DNA of 48,045 nucleotides from Tilletia caries (taxonomy: Eukaryota > Basidiomycota > Exobasidiomycetes > Tilletiales > Tilletiaceae), in the NCBI GenBank assembly GCA_032718865.1, contig JALUTQ010000012.1, forward strand, positions 1 to 48,045, read 5' to 3'. The notes below the pieces were generated by a model that was given only the letters and a program-made list of their open reading frames with translations, did not search any database and was not told the origin of the DNA. Shown one piece after another: positions 33,025 through 47,557 of this stretch. Positions within the stretch are counted from its first letter, which is position 1, and each line of letters opens with the position of its first letter. The position numbers and the translations under genes were made by a program.

Positions 33025-34857
33025 CGAACTATGGAACGCCGTTTTTCACCACCTTCGCTTTTCCCTTTTTCCCTTTTCGCTTTTTCCCCTTTTCGCTTTT
33101 CGCTTCTTCAGCTTCAGCTCAGTTGGAATCTCCCGGGCCCCTCGGAACGGAGAGGAACGGGACTCAGTCAAGAGGTTTCCGACGCCAAAGGGAGTGTAGA
33201 TTCATCGGGGATTAGGTAGTCAGTCGCACGGGGGTGCGCGAGCACCGTGCGAGGACCCCCGCACACTGACTCCGTGCGAAGTCTGCGCGCCGCAGCGTTC
33301 GTGCGGTGGTCGCGCACCCCCGCGCGAGCCCTGGGGCGCGCGCAGACCGCGCGCAGGGCTCACCCATACCCCTTCTTCCATTGCAGCTCGCACTCAGGCC
33401 TCGCACACAAGTCAGTAATGAACGAATGAATGAATGAATCAGATTCTATTCAATGTCAACTATGTATTGAGGGAAGAGATGCAACCACAGTCTATGGAGT
33501 ATGGACTGGGGTGCTGGGTGGCGGGTGCATGATCGCATCAGAGTAAGTCGAGCGGAAAAAGGGAGCCGAGTCGAACAGGGATACCAGCCGAGCGTGCCGC
33601 AAATATGGTCGATGGAAGATGCTGTGGAGTGTGGCCTGTGTGCTGTGGGTGAGGGTTGAGGGGCTTGAGGGCTTGCCTCAAGTCATGGAGAAGACGCAAC
33701 AGCGATGGCCCATGTCTGTCGGCTGTCCCGGGTCCACGTCCACGCCCACCTGTAACTGCTGAAAATGAAAATGACAGCCAGAGCCCAGACTCCAGATTGA
33801 AGAGTTGCTGCAGACAAACAGGATTCGATCAACACTGGTGCATCTGAGCCCTGACTCCTAAGGGAAATTCAGCATTCAGTCAGATTTTGAAAGAGGTCAG
33901 CGAGCAAGCACAAACGCGGGCACAATCTGCAGGGTCTCCAATATCAAGAGCAGCTGCTGTCTGCTGAGCCCTGAGGTATGCAATCCGTTGGCCGTTGCAG
34001 TACTGTATCAAATCATGGTCACAGCGGCGAAGATAGAAAGAGAGAGGGTCAACGGTGATTACGGTTTGTGAAGAGAAAACAGTCAGCGAGTGCAGAGTGT
34101 AGCGTGCAGAGTGCTGCTGTCAAGAACTGAAAAGTGAGAAAAGGGCTGGAAACTCGAAGGAAGAGTTGAGAACGGGGCAGGAGGAAAGGGTTGGAGGAGT
34201 GTTGGACGTGTCACTTCACGACTCTTTCGTTTTCGTAGCACATACCTCCTCTCAGCAAATTGTCGTTCCCAATGCATTCCCAAGTTCCCAACACCCGGAC
34301 ACGTAAGGTTGTAAGAATCTGGTAATCAGCAACAGAAACAGGAAAGGAGAGGATGTGAGTGAACGAGAATCTCAGCGTGAGCTCTGCGGGAGGGTTAACA
34401 GACAGCTCAGCGAGGCACTGTCGAGACTTGAGCACAAAGGAAAGGTGATGGTTAGCCAGTCAGTTAGTAGCCAAGAGCTATCTGCAAAATCAATCAATGA
34501 ATCATAAATCAATGCAACCTCAGGTCGGACGCGAACGACGAGGAACAGAAGAAGGTTAGCACTCAGCAGGACGCATGCAGTACAGCGGTAGACTCCAGCG
34601 GTTCACCGTTCAACCTACGGCATCGAAGCTGATTACGGTGTGATCTGCGGGGCCAGAAAGAACAAAAGGAAAATCAGCCGGTGGGTGGAGCTCAGTAAGC
34701 ACTCAGCGATGGTCGATGGACGAGAGTGTGATGTGTATGTAGAAGTCCTTATAAAGGAACCGCTCTCACCTGATGCCCCCTTTACCAAATCCCCACTCTC
34801 TTGCTCCCAAGACCCAATCCCTCACCTGCTCGCCTCTCTGGCCCAATCACAGACACA

Positions 34858-35315
34858 ATGAGTCAGAAAGGAGTGGCGCGCAAAGGTACGTTCCATAGAT
34901 CATAGGGTAAACTCACCAAAAGTGTTAGTGGCCTGTGCTAATTATTATTTTTGCGACTGTGTCCTGTGAAGGTGGACGAGGAGGAAGAGGCGGTAAGCAA
35001 GTTGCTGCTGCTGGGCGCCGCGGTGCCGACCTGGAACCTGCTTCCACTGCCGCTGGCGCTGCCGGTGTCGCGCCTACCCGAATCGAAACGAGCGCGCCTG
35101 GTGCGTCTGGTGCGCCTGGTGCTGCTGGTGCGCCCGATGCTGCTGGTGACGCTCGTGCTGCTGGTGCGCCTGGGGCCTCTGGTGCTGCTGGTGCTGCTGG
35201 TGCGTCTAGTGCGGCTGGTGCTGCTGGTGCTTCTGGTGCTGCTGGTGCGCCTGATGCGCCTGATGCGGCTGGTGCGGCTGGTGCTGCTGGCGAGAACGGC
35301 AAAGTAATGAAGTAG
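34858..35315 (+). CDS. Arm 2 copy of the RGG/Gly-Ala-X protein gene
   Basis: Exon 1 starts with ATG at 34858 (MSQKGVARK); exon 2 ends TAG at 35315. The Gly-Ala-X frame is fully open and matches arm 1. The intron differs by two T in a homopolymer. The TATAAA motif is kept at about 34750. Confidence 0.6.
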
Positions 35316-35487
35316 GGACGTCAGTGCCAGTTGTGGACCCATCGGAAGCACACATCAGAGTCTTCAAGCACATGGGTCGGTCTGGTGCCCGGTACAAGTG
35401 TGTTTTTCGGTTACTAGAGGCTTGCCGCTTGGACATGAGAGAAGAGGGGATGGAGAACGCAGTCATCGATCATCAGTCATAGGCGGG

Positions 35488-36269
35488 TCACCTGCGTCTT
35501 TGCTGACTAGGGGGTGTGAGGAATGTCCTGCGGGTACCATAATCTAACCTGCCGCAGATGCGGTGGTAGTTAAGCATAGCCTCGGCGTGGTGGTCGACGG
35601 GCTGAAAGGTGCGAATGGTTTTATTGAGCTGATGACGATCTGCGCCAACCTTTAGCCTGTGGTGCACGTCGATCAGGGTTCGACAATTGGATAAATTATG
35701 ATTATTGTCAGCCTCGTCCCAATTTGAAAGTCAGAGGACTTAGATGGTTAACTTACGAGAGAGACTTGGTGTATGCTGCCCTTCGGTTGACAGGTGGGCC
35801 GACTTCGTTGTCTGGAACCACAAACCCCCTCCAGGTGCTGTTTCTGAGGCCGCCTGAGTCGAGGCTTGATGCGCACCTCGGATCCGTCGGGCGCTTCAAC
35901 CGCTGCTTCCGCCTCCACAAATTTTTGGCAAGAAGCCGGGCCTGTTTCACCTCCTCTCGCTGCGCCGCCCGAAGCGCCTTTTTGCTGGGCTTCGATCCGT
36001 TTGCTACGTAGCTCGTTGAGTGCCGTATGTCGTCGGTCGTTGGGTTGTCCGCGCCGATTGCGGAGCCGTAACATCTTGCGCTTTGGGCCACATGGTCGCC
36101 GATCCAAGCGTGATTCAGGCTGAACCCCCGTGTGTGCTGCTTCCGTGACCGTTCCGGTTGACTGGGCTGCCGTTTCCGCTGCTGCCGCCGCCGCTGCCGT
36201 CGCTGCTGCTGCTGCTTTCTTTGCCGTCGCCGCTTGCTCACGCAGACGCTGCCGTCTTTCTTTCCGCAT
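35488..36269 (-). pseudogene. Arm 2 copy of the basic Ala-rich protein gene
   Basis: It starts with the same MRKERRQRL sequence and reads correctly through the G5 run that is G7 in arm 1. An indel near 36000 then diverts the frame in the Arg/Lys-rich segment, and others follow. Read together, the two arms support one continuous frame. Confidence 0.5.
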
Positions 36270-38137
36270 TGTTTCAACTTGGGCGCAGGTTTGGACTGAT
36301 GTTCATCTATCACATCGGACATCCAATCCATATACATATATTCCGGCGTAGGTTCCGCTGCCCGATCAGCCCCCGGCGCTCATCGCACTGAGAAGTGAGA
36401 ACAGTCCATAGGGCACGGGCTCCCGCATTTCGGTGACCGGAACATATGAGGCTTGATACATACACTGGTCCGCCGTCCGACGGATTGATGAGGGGGACTT
36501 ACGCGGTTGCGCGGTTACGCCCGCGTCGCACCTCCTGAGTTCTGATTTTACATACTCTGTTTCAATAATGAATTAGACTACTGTGAACTGTAGTCTTCCC
36601 CGGTCAGCCCTACCAGCTGTTGCGATGCCATTTGGGCTTTGGCAAGCGCCAGCGACTGCACGGCTGGTACGCTGGTTACAGGCACCAAAACAGGGGTTAT
36701 CGTCTGAAGCTGGCCAATGCGAAATAACAAATGAGGCATGGGTTCATGGGTGAAGCCCGAACGACGACCGCTTGTCACCTCACTGGTGTGGTGACTCAGT
36801 AAGTCTCAGTGTGTTAACTCTCAGCCGGCAGCCCCGCGTAAAGATCTCATTATTCGCATCTTCTCGTTTGACCGCCGACGTGACAGCCGACGTGAGGCCG
36901 CGCCCCGCGTCGGCCGGCCGTGTGGCGTGATTAACAATTCGCATATTCAAGTTTCAGGAACCAGGGTTTTCATTTTTCTAAGCTAAGGCGCCCGAATGGC
37001 CAGGCCAAGCCACACTTCTTCGAAGGCTGACGCCAACTGGCCGTGCGGCGTGCCTCCTTCCGGTAGAAGTGTATCACTGTGCTCATCTGTGCGGATTGAC
37101 GCCTGTCGGTGTGCAATAATGTATAATGGTGGCTGCCAGCTACCCGCTTCTGTCTCTAAATTAATTGTCTCATCTATATTGCAAAGCACTCTAGTTTATT
37201 GCGCCTCAGTTCCTGAAACGCTACATATGGAGACCGATCACCGAGGTCCGAGACTCGAGAGAGTGCAAGACCGCATTCTAATGAGGTGAAGCAACCAGCT
37301 CAACCTTCTGCCTTCGACAGTGACCGATGATCAGCGATCAGCGACTGCTGAGTTAATATAGTCATCCTCGAGGCCCGACCTCCGAGAGTCCGAGCCCGAT
37401 AATCGACCGAACAGAAATCAGGGTCCAGCCAAACATTCTTTTTTTAATGTAACTCAATAACATTCTTCCGCTCGTCGTCGCCTCGCTACATCCGTTCCGG
37501 CTTTCCGGGTCTCTTGCCTTTTTTCATGTACCTTATTCAAGGAATGCATCACGCAGGTCGCAGACGAAGAACAAGGTCGTATATGTGGCACTTTTTCCTT
37601 CTTCAGCCCGTTCTCTGAAGCACCCCCTCCCCCTCTAGTTTCCTCTCTTCTACCATCTCCTCTGAGCTCTGCCCTTTCACCTCTTACCTTCCTCTACCTC
37701 CGACGCCTTCTGCCACACTCACACTACCGGCCATACTCGCCTCTCCTCTCCATCGGCTCTCTGCGCGTATCTTCTCCTCTCCTCTCCTCCTACCTCGCCG
37801 CTTCGGCTCGTCAACGTCGCGGCACTCCTCGTCGCCGCTAGTCTTGAGCTGTGTGGACCATCTAGCGCATTGTCCGTCTGGCGCTCTTTGGGCTCAGGCC
37901 TGTGATACTCGCTTCTTTTGGTCCCCTCTCGAGCAGTGCGGTGGCACCTGTGCAACGACGTCGGCGAGTTCGGTGCGACAAGACTCGAGGACGATTGGAC
38001 TGCGCGAACTACATTGCTGTAAGTTACTTCCACACCCCAATGCTCTCGCTGCGGTCTTGGCCCCTTGCTGACATGCGCTACTCTCTTCCTTGTCTCGTAT
38101 CTTCGTAGTATTTTGGCACGATCAGGCGCTTGTTATC

Positions 38138-40208
38138 ATGGATACGCGCAGCACACAGCCTGCGTCCAGCGCGGCTGGTAATTCGACAGGGCAGCACAGC
38201 AACAACGTGAGTTCATTCCATCCATTCTTACCGTCGCAGACGTCCACGTTGATCGTATGACTGACATCTGTATTCTTTTGGATAGGATATCAACGCCACG
38301 CTCGCGGCAATTCTCAAGCAGGTTAACCACGTTGGTACCAACGTGGATGATGTCTCCGGCAAGCTCGGCAAGGTCACCGAGCGACTTCAGTTGCTGGAAG
38401 CCCACTCAGGTCTCTATGGCCAGTCCACAGCTCCTCGGCCCTCTGACAACGGCAGTACTACTAGTGAGTAGCTCCTGCTTCGGTCCAGAAGAGCCTGACA
38501 TAACCAGTTACTGATTCACTTTGCTCTTCCTCGAGCTCCAGTCCAGTCACAGCCAGTCCGTGGATCGATGTTTGCGGGACCGGGAGCCTTCGACGTCCTA
38601 CGCCTCAGGTCTGCCGCAGCATTCTTTCCCGGCCGCAGCGCCTACGACGAGCGCCGGCATCCCCGATATGCGCTTCCAGTCCACGTCCTCGGGAGCACTG
38701 CGGACGACATCAAATTCCAAATGCTCCGAATGAGCTCGCCAGCCACGTCGACCTCGCAGCCGTCTCAGCACTCTCAAGGTCCAGGCCACTTCGCAAGCAG
38801 GGGGTTTCCTTCTGCCCGGCATCCGTCTTACGGGCAGCTTCGACCTTCACCGGCAACAGCAACCAGCTTGGCGGCAAGACACGTGACAAGGCACGGCAAG
38901 CTGATGGCAATCTCAAGGGAGCACCGGCGCAGGTTCGAAGTCGGAACAAGGATCCTCGGAGTCGAAAAGCACCAGTTCAACCGATTGTCTTCAAGAAACG
39001 CAAGGGCGACCAAGGAGACAGCTCGGGTATCGTCCTCCTCAAGGACCTGCGTCGGCTTCTTGCGAGAGACCGCATGGGCATGGCCGGAAAAGCAATTCGA
39101 AACCCTGGTCGACAAGCATCGGCTTCGGATCTGGCCGGTCATTCCAAAGACTGCGGACGCTAAGGAAGTGTTCAGCATCATCGTGTCAGAGTTCGAAGCT
39201 CCACGGACATCGACTGTGCACGGAAGGTCAATGCGGATACGGTGAGTACTAACAACTCCGCTTCTCGCTACATGCGCCGACTCGCATTAACTTACGCATA
39301 CATCTCTTAACGCAGATTTGCGTGTCTCAGCACCACCTCCGACCTCAAGTTTCGCACGCTTGGGAGCGACGAGCAGCATGCTGCGTCGACTTCATCAACG
39401 CTCAAAGCCTTCGAGGCTAAGTTCACCGGCCGCGAATGCTTCATCGTTGTCGAAGAACGACCTCAAGGCAGAAATCTACGACAATCTTCTGTCCGAAGAT
39501 CTCCAAGCGCCACCGCCACGAGGACGAGTGCGACTCCAACATCAGTGCCATGAGCGGCGAAGATTCCGATAGTCGATCAGCGCAAGGTTCAAGGGGTTTG
39601 GCCAGTGTTGCCGCTGTGAGCACCTGCTCCTACGTCCGTTCTGGCGGCTCATGGAAGTGGGTTGTCGGCCGAAGAAGGTGAGTCTCATGTTACGTCTGGG
39701 ATGTTGGATGGCTGAGCCATGGCGAATGTTCCGATGAGACGTGGCTAACATGATAGCCTTCACTTTCCTGCCACAGAAGACGGTGCGAATACAAGTACGT
39801 CAGCCACATCGACGACAGCGACATTGGGCTCGTGATGCCAAAGACGGAACAAGTAGAGGATGACCCACCTCGACGGGCCTGGCTCAGCAGGTCGGACGAT
39901 GACCTTGACGGCAACGCAAACGACGGCGACCGTACCATCTCCGAGCGACAACACCAAGGGCGGCGGCGGCGCTGCACCAGTTCCAAAGAGCATTGCCCAG
40001 TCTGACGTCAAGATCATCGATAATTCAGTCAACGCTTCCGACGGCTCGTCCTTTGGGCATCTCTTCAACCAGAAGATGCCAGCGACGATACCGCGCATCA
40101 GCGACAGTCTCCTGACCACTCGCAACGCAAGGGGTCGTTCCGTTCGAAGGCGTGCATGGTGAGTATCTGTATGAGTCTCAGCTTTTGGCTGGCGATGCTA
40201 GATGCTAA
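38138..40208 (+). pseudogene. Arm 2 copy of the C2HC zinc-finger gene
   Basis: It has the same first exons (MDTRSTQPAS, then DINATLAAILKQV), splice sites and stop. From about 38700 on it has many indels and substitutions; the zinc-finger exon (near 39570-39680) has lost frame and conserved spacing. It is best read as an error-laden version of 9837-7795. Confidence 0.65.
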
Positions 40209-40233
40209 CAAATCTGTCTTGTGTTTGTGTGAT

Positions 40234-42055
40234 CTACAACGCCTCGTTGATGGCATCCAGCACATCCAAGTAGGCACGCAGGCCGAAGTCTTCGGGAGGC
40301 GGGAACGACGGAGAAGGCAGCATGCGATAACCCGTGTCGAGTCTCCTCCAGATTCAGAACCGGAGGAACGCGGTCTTCTGTCCGGTCCACGTGGACGTGC
40401 GGGCCATCGTACTCATCCAAACTCCCCAACAACATCATCAGACGCCCGCCGTCTTCCACCACCCATCTCCACGCCCGCCGCAACCTCCAGATCCTGCCTC
40501 TCCTCACGATCCATCAGCCCGACATCGAGATCCCCGACGTGCAGCATCCCAAGAACGCTTTCCATCCCCACCAGACACCGAGTACGATTCATAACCATAT
40601 CGGTGAGTACCCCAAGCTGGTAGCTGGGCACGTGCAATTACGCGCATGGACTCTCACCCAAAGGTGTACATCTGCTCTGGCGACAGGTTCCCCATTCCTT
40701 TAGTTCGAACCTTGTGGTGGTTCCACATTCCAACAAAGTGGTCGAGCGCGCCATTCAGCTGCGGCAAGAAGACGAAAGTGGAGCGCCCACAAGTGGATAT
40801 CCGACTCGATGTCCAGCACACCGCCAGTCCTCCAGATATTCCGAACCAAGACACCTGTACTTGGACACCGTCCCGCGCGGAGGTCCACCCAGAGACGCTC
40901 GATCCTTTGGTGATTGTGGAGTAGTGGTGCCTTGGATAGAAGAGAGCTACGGTCGAGACCCTGAACACAATCGAAATGAGCTTTCCTTTAACCATCGCAG
41001 AGAACAGCCCGAATCTCGACACCACTAACCTCTTTTCGTCTCCATCAACCTCTTAACCCCCAAGTTCTCTCCTCCATGATCTCCTCTGACTCGACTCGGC
41101 CACCCTCGTTTTTCCACGGCCTGCAAGAACAGCTCCGACACTGTCTCCGGCAGGTTGTTGCCGGATGCTTGTAGAAAGGTAACTAGTCTGCTCTTGCCAT
41201 CGATGGCACCGTGAATGACAATCTTCCACCCTTATCGGCTTGTGATGCCCGTCTATGTGCCACAGGGAGTTGACGAAGGGCACATAGTATTCCCGACGCT
41301 TGAGATACTTGGTCCATCGAGAAGTAACCCCGGTCGGGTCGAGGAGGCCTTGATCGCAGTCCTCAACTTTGACCTGCTGACCCGGATGCCAAGACTGTTT
41401 GGTGCCAAAACGTTCCTCGCTCGCCAACCGTGTCGCTGTGCATGCTGCGTAATTTTACAAGATGCTAAAATAGTAGATGAAGACAGTCGCGATTTGTGAG
41501 AATGATGAGGATGTGACGTTCATAGTTCAAGGGAATAGGGGCACGGACTGACCTCGATCAGAGCTTGCTCGTCAATGGAAGTGTTCCACTTCTCGATGCC
41601 CATCTCTTTGCGACGGCGATATCGTTCCAGGAGAGCAGTCCAACATGATGGCGATGTCGGCATCCCGGAAACCCAGCTCTACAAGCTCCAGCAAGAGCTC
41701 GCCGGGGATACTGGGTTCACTAGGCCAAGTCGCCTTGACCCACTCTTGCACGCTGAGTACTGGAACTAGGATCTGAGTTCCGGCAGACGTTTGTTGCTGT
41801 AAAGAGGACAGCTGCTGAGCCAAGTCTTGAAGTGGAACCCTGGCTGTCAAAAATTAGAGGATGGAGACGAGGGCAAGTAGCGAAGAGACGTGGACAGCTC
41901 CTCAATGGTCAACTCATAGATGAGAAGCATATCGCTGTTGACAGGGAGAGTCTCGATCACAAGAAGGGAGTGGGAAATGGGAGAGGTAGCCCGCGAAATG
42001 TCTTCACGAGAACCGTAACCACCTCCCCGACGGTGAGGAGTGAAACCTCCGTCAT
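40234..42055 (-). pseudogene. Arm 2 copy of the integrase gene
   Basis: The core motifs LWHIDGHHK and GVLDI-like segments are still readable, but frames break in exon 1 (near 41700-41900), around the catalytic Asp/Glu region (40900-41150) and in the acidic tail. The arm 1 copy (5966-7769) needs no correction. Confidence 0.75.
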
Positions 42056-42958
42056 GGCAGAAACCAGATACGGGCTATGGTGGGACGGTGGGAAGGGATA
42101 TACGATGAATTATAGAGCGCTGATGGAATTGGAAATATTAAAGCAGCGAAAAGCGAAAAGCGAAAAGGGAAAAGCGAAAAGGGAAAAGCGAAAAGGGAAA
42201 AGGGAAAAGCGAAGGTGGTGAAAACGGCGTTCCATAGCGAACTGGCCCGGTTGGCACGGCACTACGGAATTTTACAGTGAGGTTTTACAGTACTGTAAAG
42301 GTCATGCTGTAAAAGTCTTGGTCATGTTAGGGTGAAGGCAGATTTTACAGTGCCTCGGAGGCTTTTACCGCACGGAACGCCAACTTTTACGGTCAGGGCC
42401 AATTCTTACAGCCACTGTAAAGGCTCCCGGCAGTAAAAGTCGCACTTTACTTGATTGAATCGGAATTTTACAGTACAATCGCAACACGCCGCTGTAAAGG
42501 GACCGATGCGGTAAAAGTCCCCCATAACGGCGCTTCCGCAACCTCATTTTACACGCGATGAGCCTTTTACCGCACTATCGAGAAGACCACGTGGCACTGT
42601 AAAGGCTGTCGCTGGCCCTGAAGCCCCGACCGCAACTCGGAATCTCAGTTGGCGCTCACCTTTTTGGTGGTTTATTCATCATTCCCCTCCAGAACTCTAG
42701 TGCAGTCTGGCCAGACTATGTAGAAAAGTTTTTCCGCCGGACAGAATGTTCTTAGCACTAGCACCTGCATCGACACCTGCAGCCTTTGACCTCCGCCGCT
42801 CCAAAATCCCGCCCTCCGAACTTTAAACAATTTTTCTCCCTCCGCCTCCGGCTCTGACCTCCCGCCTCGCAGCTACCTACCAGCTACTCGTTAGCGTCTC
42901 CTTCCTCTTCTTCTCTGTCTCTTTCCCTCTCTAGCCAACACATCGCGTTTTCTCTGTT

Positions 42959-45900
42959 ATGTCTTCTTCGCCTCGTTCGGACGCTGGTATCCGCGGCGAC
43001 GAGAGCCGATAAGAATTCCTGACGTGAAATTAGCGATAGTAATCTGAACAAAGCTAGTGAGCGGCGGACTGAGACAGAGAAGAAGAGCGAGCACGGAGAT
43101 GGAATGAGCGAAGACGATCAAGAATGCCGATCCTCAGTTTTCGGAACGCTACCCTTCTTTTCCCGACGGGAACATCAAACACACGTTCAATCTCACGACG
43201 ATTGCCCCGACTGGGCGTTTCACAGCGACTGGTGTTTTCGATCTGATCGGGTCACCAAAAATCGATCACACGAAGGTTCGGAAGAGGCAGCGAGAATAGG
43301 CTGATCTGTCGTGGGGTGCTAACGTGTGACAGGTGCGAAACCGTCCACGCGAGCTACCTCCAGCCGAAAGGCTGTCTTAACGAGACTGGATCGGTGCAGG
43401 CTGTTCCGTTTGTACTTGGAAGTCGGGGCTCTGCAGCACCAAAAGTGCAGTGCCGAGCTGCGGCTCACGACACACACTGAGACTCACACTAGTCTGGGGT
43501 TCTATGAACACCGCATTGGCAAGCATGACCACGGGAAACCCCCGTCAATAAGCCACGTCCATCTTCCAAGGTACGAACTAGACGCATCTACGTAGATCGA
43601 TTTCGAATGAGTTTATTGACCTAGCTTCTAAATTAGTTACATAGGAACAGTAGCGTCCAAGATAGTCTCTGAGAACACACACGAAGGCCAAGGGTCTGAG
43701 TGTAGGGAGAAAGTGAAAGTGGGATCGAAGGTGACAAGGAAAATAACACCTGCTCGGCTTACGTGATGATGCTTTCCTTAACTTGGATTGCTTGTCCTTT
43801 CTATCGCATCCACTTTCCTAAAGATGCACCGGCATTCAGCCACGTGATGGCTCTCGAGATGGTCCCTTCACCAGATTTTCTGAACCTCCAGCGTCCTTCT
43901 GATACTGTGGTTAGTAATGCCGGGTCAGACGGCATGAACACCCAGTAGAGCAGCTTCTGCAGCAGGGGAAGCGGGATCTCCCTCGCAGTTGCACCTAAAG
44001 CGGGCAAGCTTCCTATGGGATGATTTTGCAGTAGTGTTACAGACCCCTTGGCAGCATCAGCTGTTCTGCCAACGTGATGACAACGATCTGAAGACTCAGA
44101 CTCAAACATCAGGCACGAGGGTGTTCTTACAGACGTAACGTTTCGAGTCTTGGAGACGTTACTATCTACGTGCACTTCTAGCATATTTTCTGTGCGAATT
44201 TGGGTAGATGGGTTTCCAATCCTCTGGACCGTCCTCCAGAAAGCCAGAAGGAGGAGGAGTTTTTGCGCAGCACTTTTACTATATGTTTCGAGTGTCTGAC
44301 CGCCAATGGTCTAAAAGCGGAAGGAGGTAGAGGACTAAGATGGCCTCTGTGGTGGATTTCTCATTGGCCCAGCGGAACGGGTTCAAGAAGGCCTATGCTA
44401 GGTCGGCGGGTTAGTTTCACTAGCCTGGCCGACCTTAGCGAAGCCGCCCGGGACGCTGAAATTGCCAGCTTTGAGGCTCATGCAGCTTCTCTGCTAAAGG
44501 GCTGCCTGTTTCACTTTCATCAGTCTGTGAAACGGGTCAAAAACAACGGCAATTTTGTGCGCGTTACGATGCAGGACACGTTCATGTCTCTCATCCACGC
44601 TGCCCTAGCTGCGAAGACCGAGGACGTTCTGCACACAACGTTTGCGTCGCTCTTCAACAAGTTTCCAGAGTGCACGAAATGGTTGGCATGGTGGCTGCAG
44701 TGTGATACTGCATGCATGATCTTTCGTTCTTTAAAGACGATGGACGATGCCATGTGGGACCGGATCCCCACTTCCACCTCTGCGGTGGGGAACATGCACT
44801 CCATATATTATTTGTGCTGGGAGACCAGCCTATGGATCTCATCACAGGGCTGCGGTGTCTTCCAGAGGAGCTGGCAGGAGCTTCTAGAGGATGAGTACGC
44901 AGCGGAGAAGCTGGGGATTGCCACGAGGTACAAACACCAAGCCGACAAGAGGCAGAAGGGGCGGAAGCGCGCACTGCGGCTGATCCCTCCGAGGGCTACG
45001 AGAACGATGGAAGAGCTCCGGACTCTACAGCGGATCTAAAGAAGGGGGAAAAGGCGCAGAAGGCGGCAGAGGTGAGAGCAAAGCAGCACACAGTAGCCCT
45101 TTCCCGTCGAACATGCATATTATTGCATCATCGGCCATACTGCCTTAGAGATCGCTTTTAGCTGTTCGCTGGTTTCAATTACACGCGCACAGAGACTCTG
45201 GGAGCAGATGGTCGGTGTAGCATCAATATAGCAACGTTTACCCGGGGGAAAGGGCTAACGCTTTTTCTTGCTTATATATCGAAACATAGCCACTGACAAT
45301 TACTCAACTTTTTAATATGTTCACCTGCAGAAAAAGCTAGCCAAAGAAGAGCCTGCTCCAGCAGACTCCGAAACCACTGCCCAGGTAAGCTTCCTGTTTT
45401 GTGTGCTGAGACCTGAGGCGTGAGGGAAGTAGGAAATCGAATCCCAGGTGGCAGAAGGTTTGTGTTTCATTCCGTGTGCTAACTGAAATACGTTCCCCGA
45501 TGCAAGAACGTCCCGACCGTTCGGAAGAGGAGGCTCCACCTGGTCACGTCCTCTCATATAGCCACACAGCCCAGACTTGTTGCATTACAAGCGCTCTGGA
45601 AGTCCTGTTTGCCTCCTTCCTGAGGTGCAAGGAGGAGTGGTTGGCCCTGAAGGACAAAAATGGTTCGGGGGTGGGCTCAGCATTCTCACAGCTTCCCCTG
45701 GAGCTGAGAGAAAGTGCCTACGGCCACAAGACCCCTGCTGCTCAGCAGATTAATGCCTCTCGAATGTGGTCATTGAATACGTTATTCAGACCATGAGATG
45801 GTGTGCGCAGGAACATGGCAACTGGGCGTGGATCTAGCATCCGCATCATCGCAGAGGAGACTCAGTTTCAGGTGCAGGCTTTCTTTGCTTTGGGGGAGCA

Positions 45901-46663
45901 AGAAGTGTCTAATTGCGAGGCTGGCCACAAGTATGTGACTCAGCCTCGTTTGCAGCCACTGCCGACCTGGGGTTGCTAAGCGGGGCGAAACGATCACTCG
46001 GTCAATTCCAACGTTCTGGCTTTCACACAGCGTTCTGCTGCTGTGAAATGCAGGTCCTCTCAGCTTGGACTGGGGCGGTGTCCCCTCTCCTCTCACGCAA
46101 CCTGTTCTGCTGTCTCCCTTCCGAAAATCCTCATGGTGGAACTGCCCTCGCTTGCCACATGACGGATGCTGGACTGTAGAGCCTCTTATTGAGGTTGGAG
46201 ACACACAGAGTACGAGTTAGTGGGACGCATCGTTGGGACCAGCTTGGGTGGCTTTCACTTTACGGCTCTGACAATTCACAACGAAAAGTCACCCGCACCG
46301 TTCCGGTCAGCTGTTTACAGCTATAACGATTTTGACGGGGCTGCCTACATCACTGTTGCATTGCCGAAGCCCAACGTAACCTTGCCTGCACCTGGCGCAG
46401 TGCCGCAGCAGCTGCCAGAACGTCTGCGCAGAACGTTCCCGATTCTCAAAGCGAGATTATTTACATTGCCCGCGGGGCTGCAGCTGCCCGCCTTCGGGCA
46501 GTTGAACGCCCATTTGACCGCACAACCGCCTGGAACTCGGCGGCTCTTATTCACCCCCGTTGGTGAAATTTTGGGTCTCGCTCGGACAGCACCCATTTAT
46601 CCCAAAAATGACCGACCCTCCCCAGAACCGGGCGTCGTTCATGTATCAGGGCCCAGGGTCTGA
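42959..46663 (+). pseudogene. Arm 2 copy of the MULE/C19 fusion gene
   Basis: It starts MSSSPRSDAG and ends at the same stop after HVSGPRV. The DDE region is readable from about 44430 to 44880, including CLFHFHQS and a changed STSAVGNMH (Glu replaced by Gly, probably a miscall). The frame is broken many times. It helps at three places where arm 1 is wrong: the zinc-finger AAAA run (QHQKCSAELRL), the G5 linker before exon 3, and the LPLELRESAYGHK segment of the C19 domain. Confidence 0.75.
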
Positions 46664-47066
46664 GTTCTCTTGCTCTTACTTCCCCTTCTCCTCCAAAATC
46701 GTGACGACCTGATCGTCTTCCCTTACTCCTCCAAAACTGTGACGACTTGATCGTCTTCCCCTTCTCCCCAAAATTCAGCGGCGACCTGATCGTCCGTTTG
46801 TGCCTCCCCTCTCTTAGTGGTTCTCTTGTCAATTCCAAATAAATTGCAGCTTTGTGCAAACGACTGGCAACGCACGGCAGCATGGGACCACTCTGCACTG
46901 CTAGTTGTTCCTATAGTGGGCAAGTACGTGCGCCCAGAGTCGGAACACGAGTGATTAATTATGGGTTCTTAATCCACGCATGATGCATGATGATTCACGA
47001 CGCGATGACAACCGCTGAAACATTTTAACCATCCTAAAGCCTTTGCGGTTGCTCATTTGCCTACCA

Positions 47067-47557
47067 TACGAGGCCAGAATTTGTCAAAAGTATCCGGACA
47101 CCAAGATTTTTAACCATGCGTTTACCCAGTGTTCGCCTCTATTTCACCTTAAGTCAAACTTGGTCAGTAAAATCTGTAAAAATACACCTCTTAGCTGACC
47201 TTCTAGCGAGAGCGCAGGAGCATCGGGACTTATGTGACCTCGAAATTGAGAAAGAAATTGAGGAGCTGGGTTGAGTAAGGTGGGTGTGAAGGGAGTTTGA
47301 AATCACCTAGTAAATTACTAATTGAAATCGTTTCTTCCTCTTTCCGCTAGAGCAGCCTGTCTTCCATGGTCAGAGCTGGGAAATCTCCAAAGAGAGAAGT
47401 TGTTCTCCAGGTATAGAGGCTTTCCAAATGGCCCGTCGACGAGGCGTGCTTCCATATCCATGTCTTTGAGTTGCATCGAGAGCCCAAAACAGGCGATTAC
47501 TTAGTAAACGTATGGTTAAAAATTTAGTGTCCGGATACTTTTGACAACGGCCTCGTA
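47067..47557. mobile_element. Arm 2 copy of the Tc1/mariner-type MITE
   Basis: Element 47069-47555 is flanked by TA on both sides. The left terminus has several base changes relative to arm 1 (CGAGGCCAGAATTTGTCAAA), and the interior has extra indels. Confidence 0.9.

Larger units (their letters stand above)
33025..42241 (-). mobile_element. Arm 2 copy of element B
   Basis: The element runs 33029-42237 with CGAA (complement of TTCG) at 33025-33028 and 42238-42241. Termini and pyrimidine/purine arrays match the arm 1 copy with small differences in unit number. The four genes lie in reverse order and orientation and are more heavily broken than in arm 1. Confidence 0.88.
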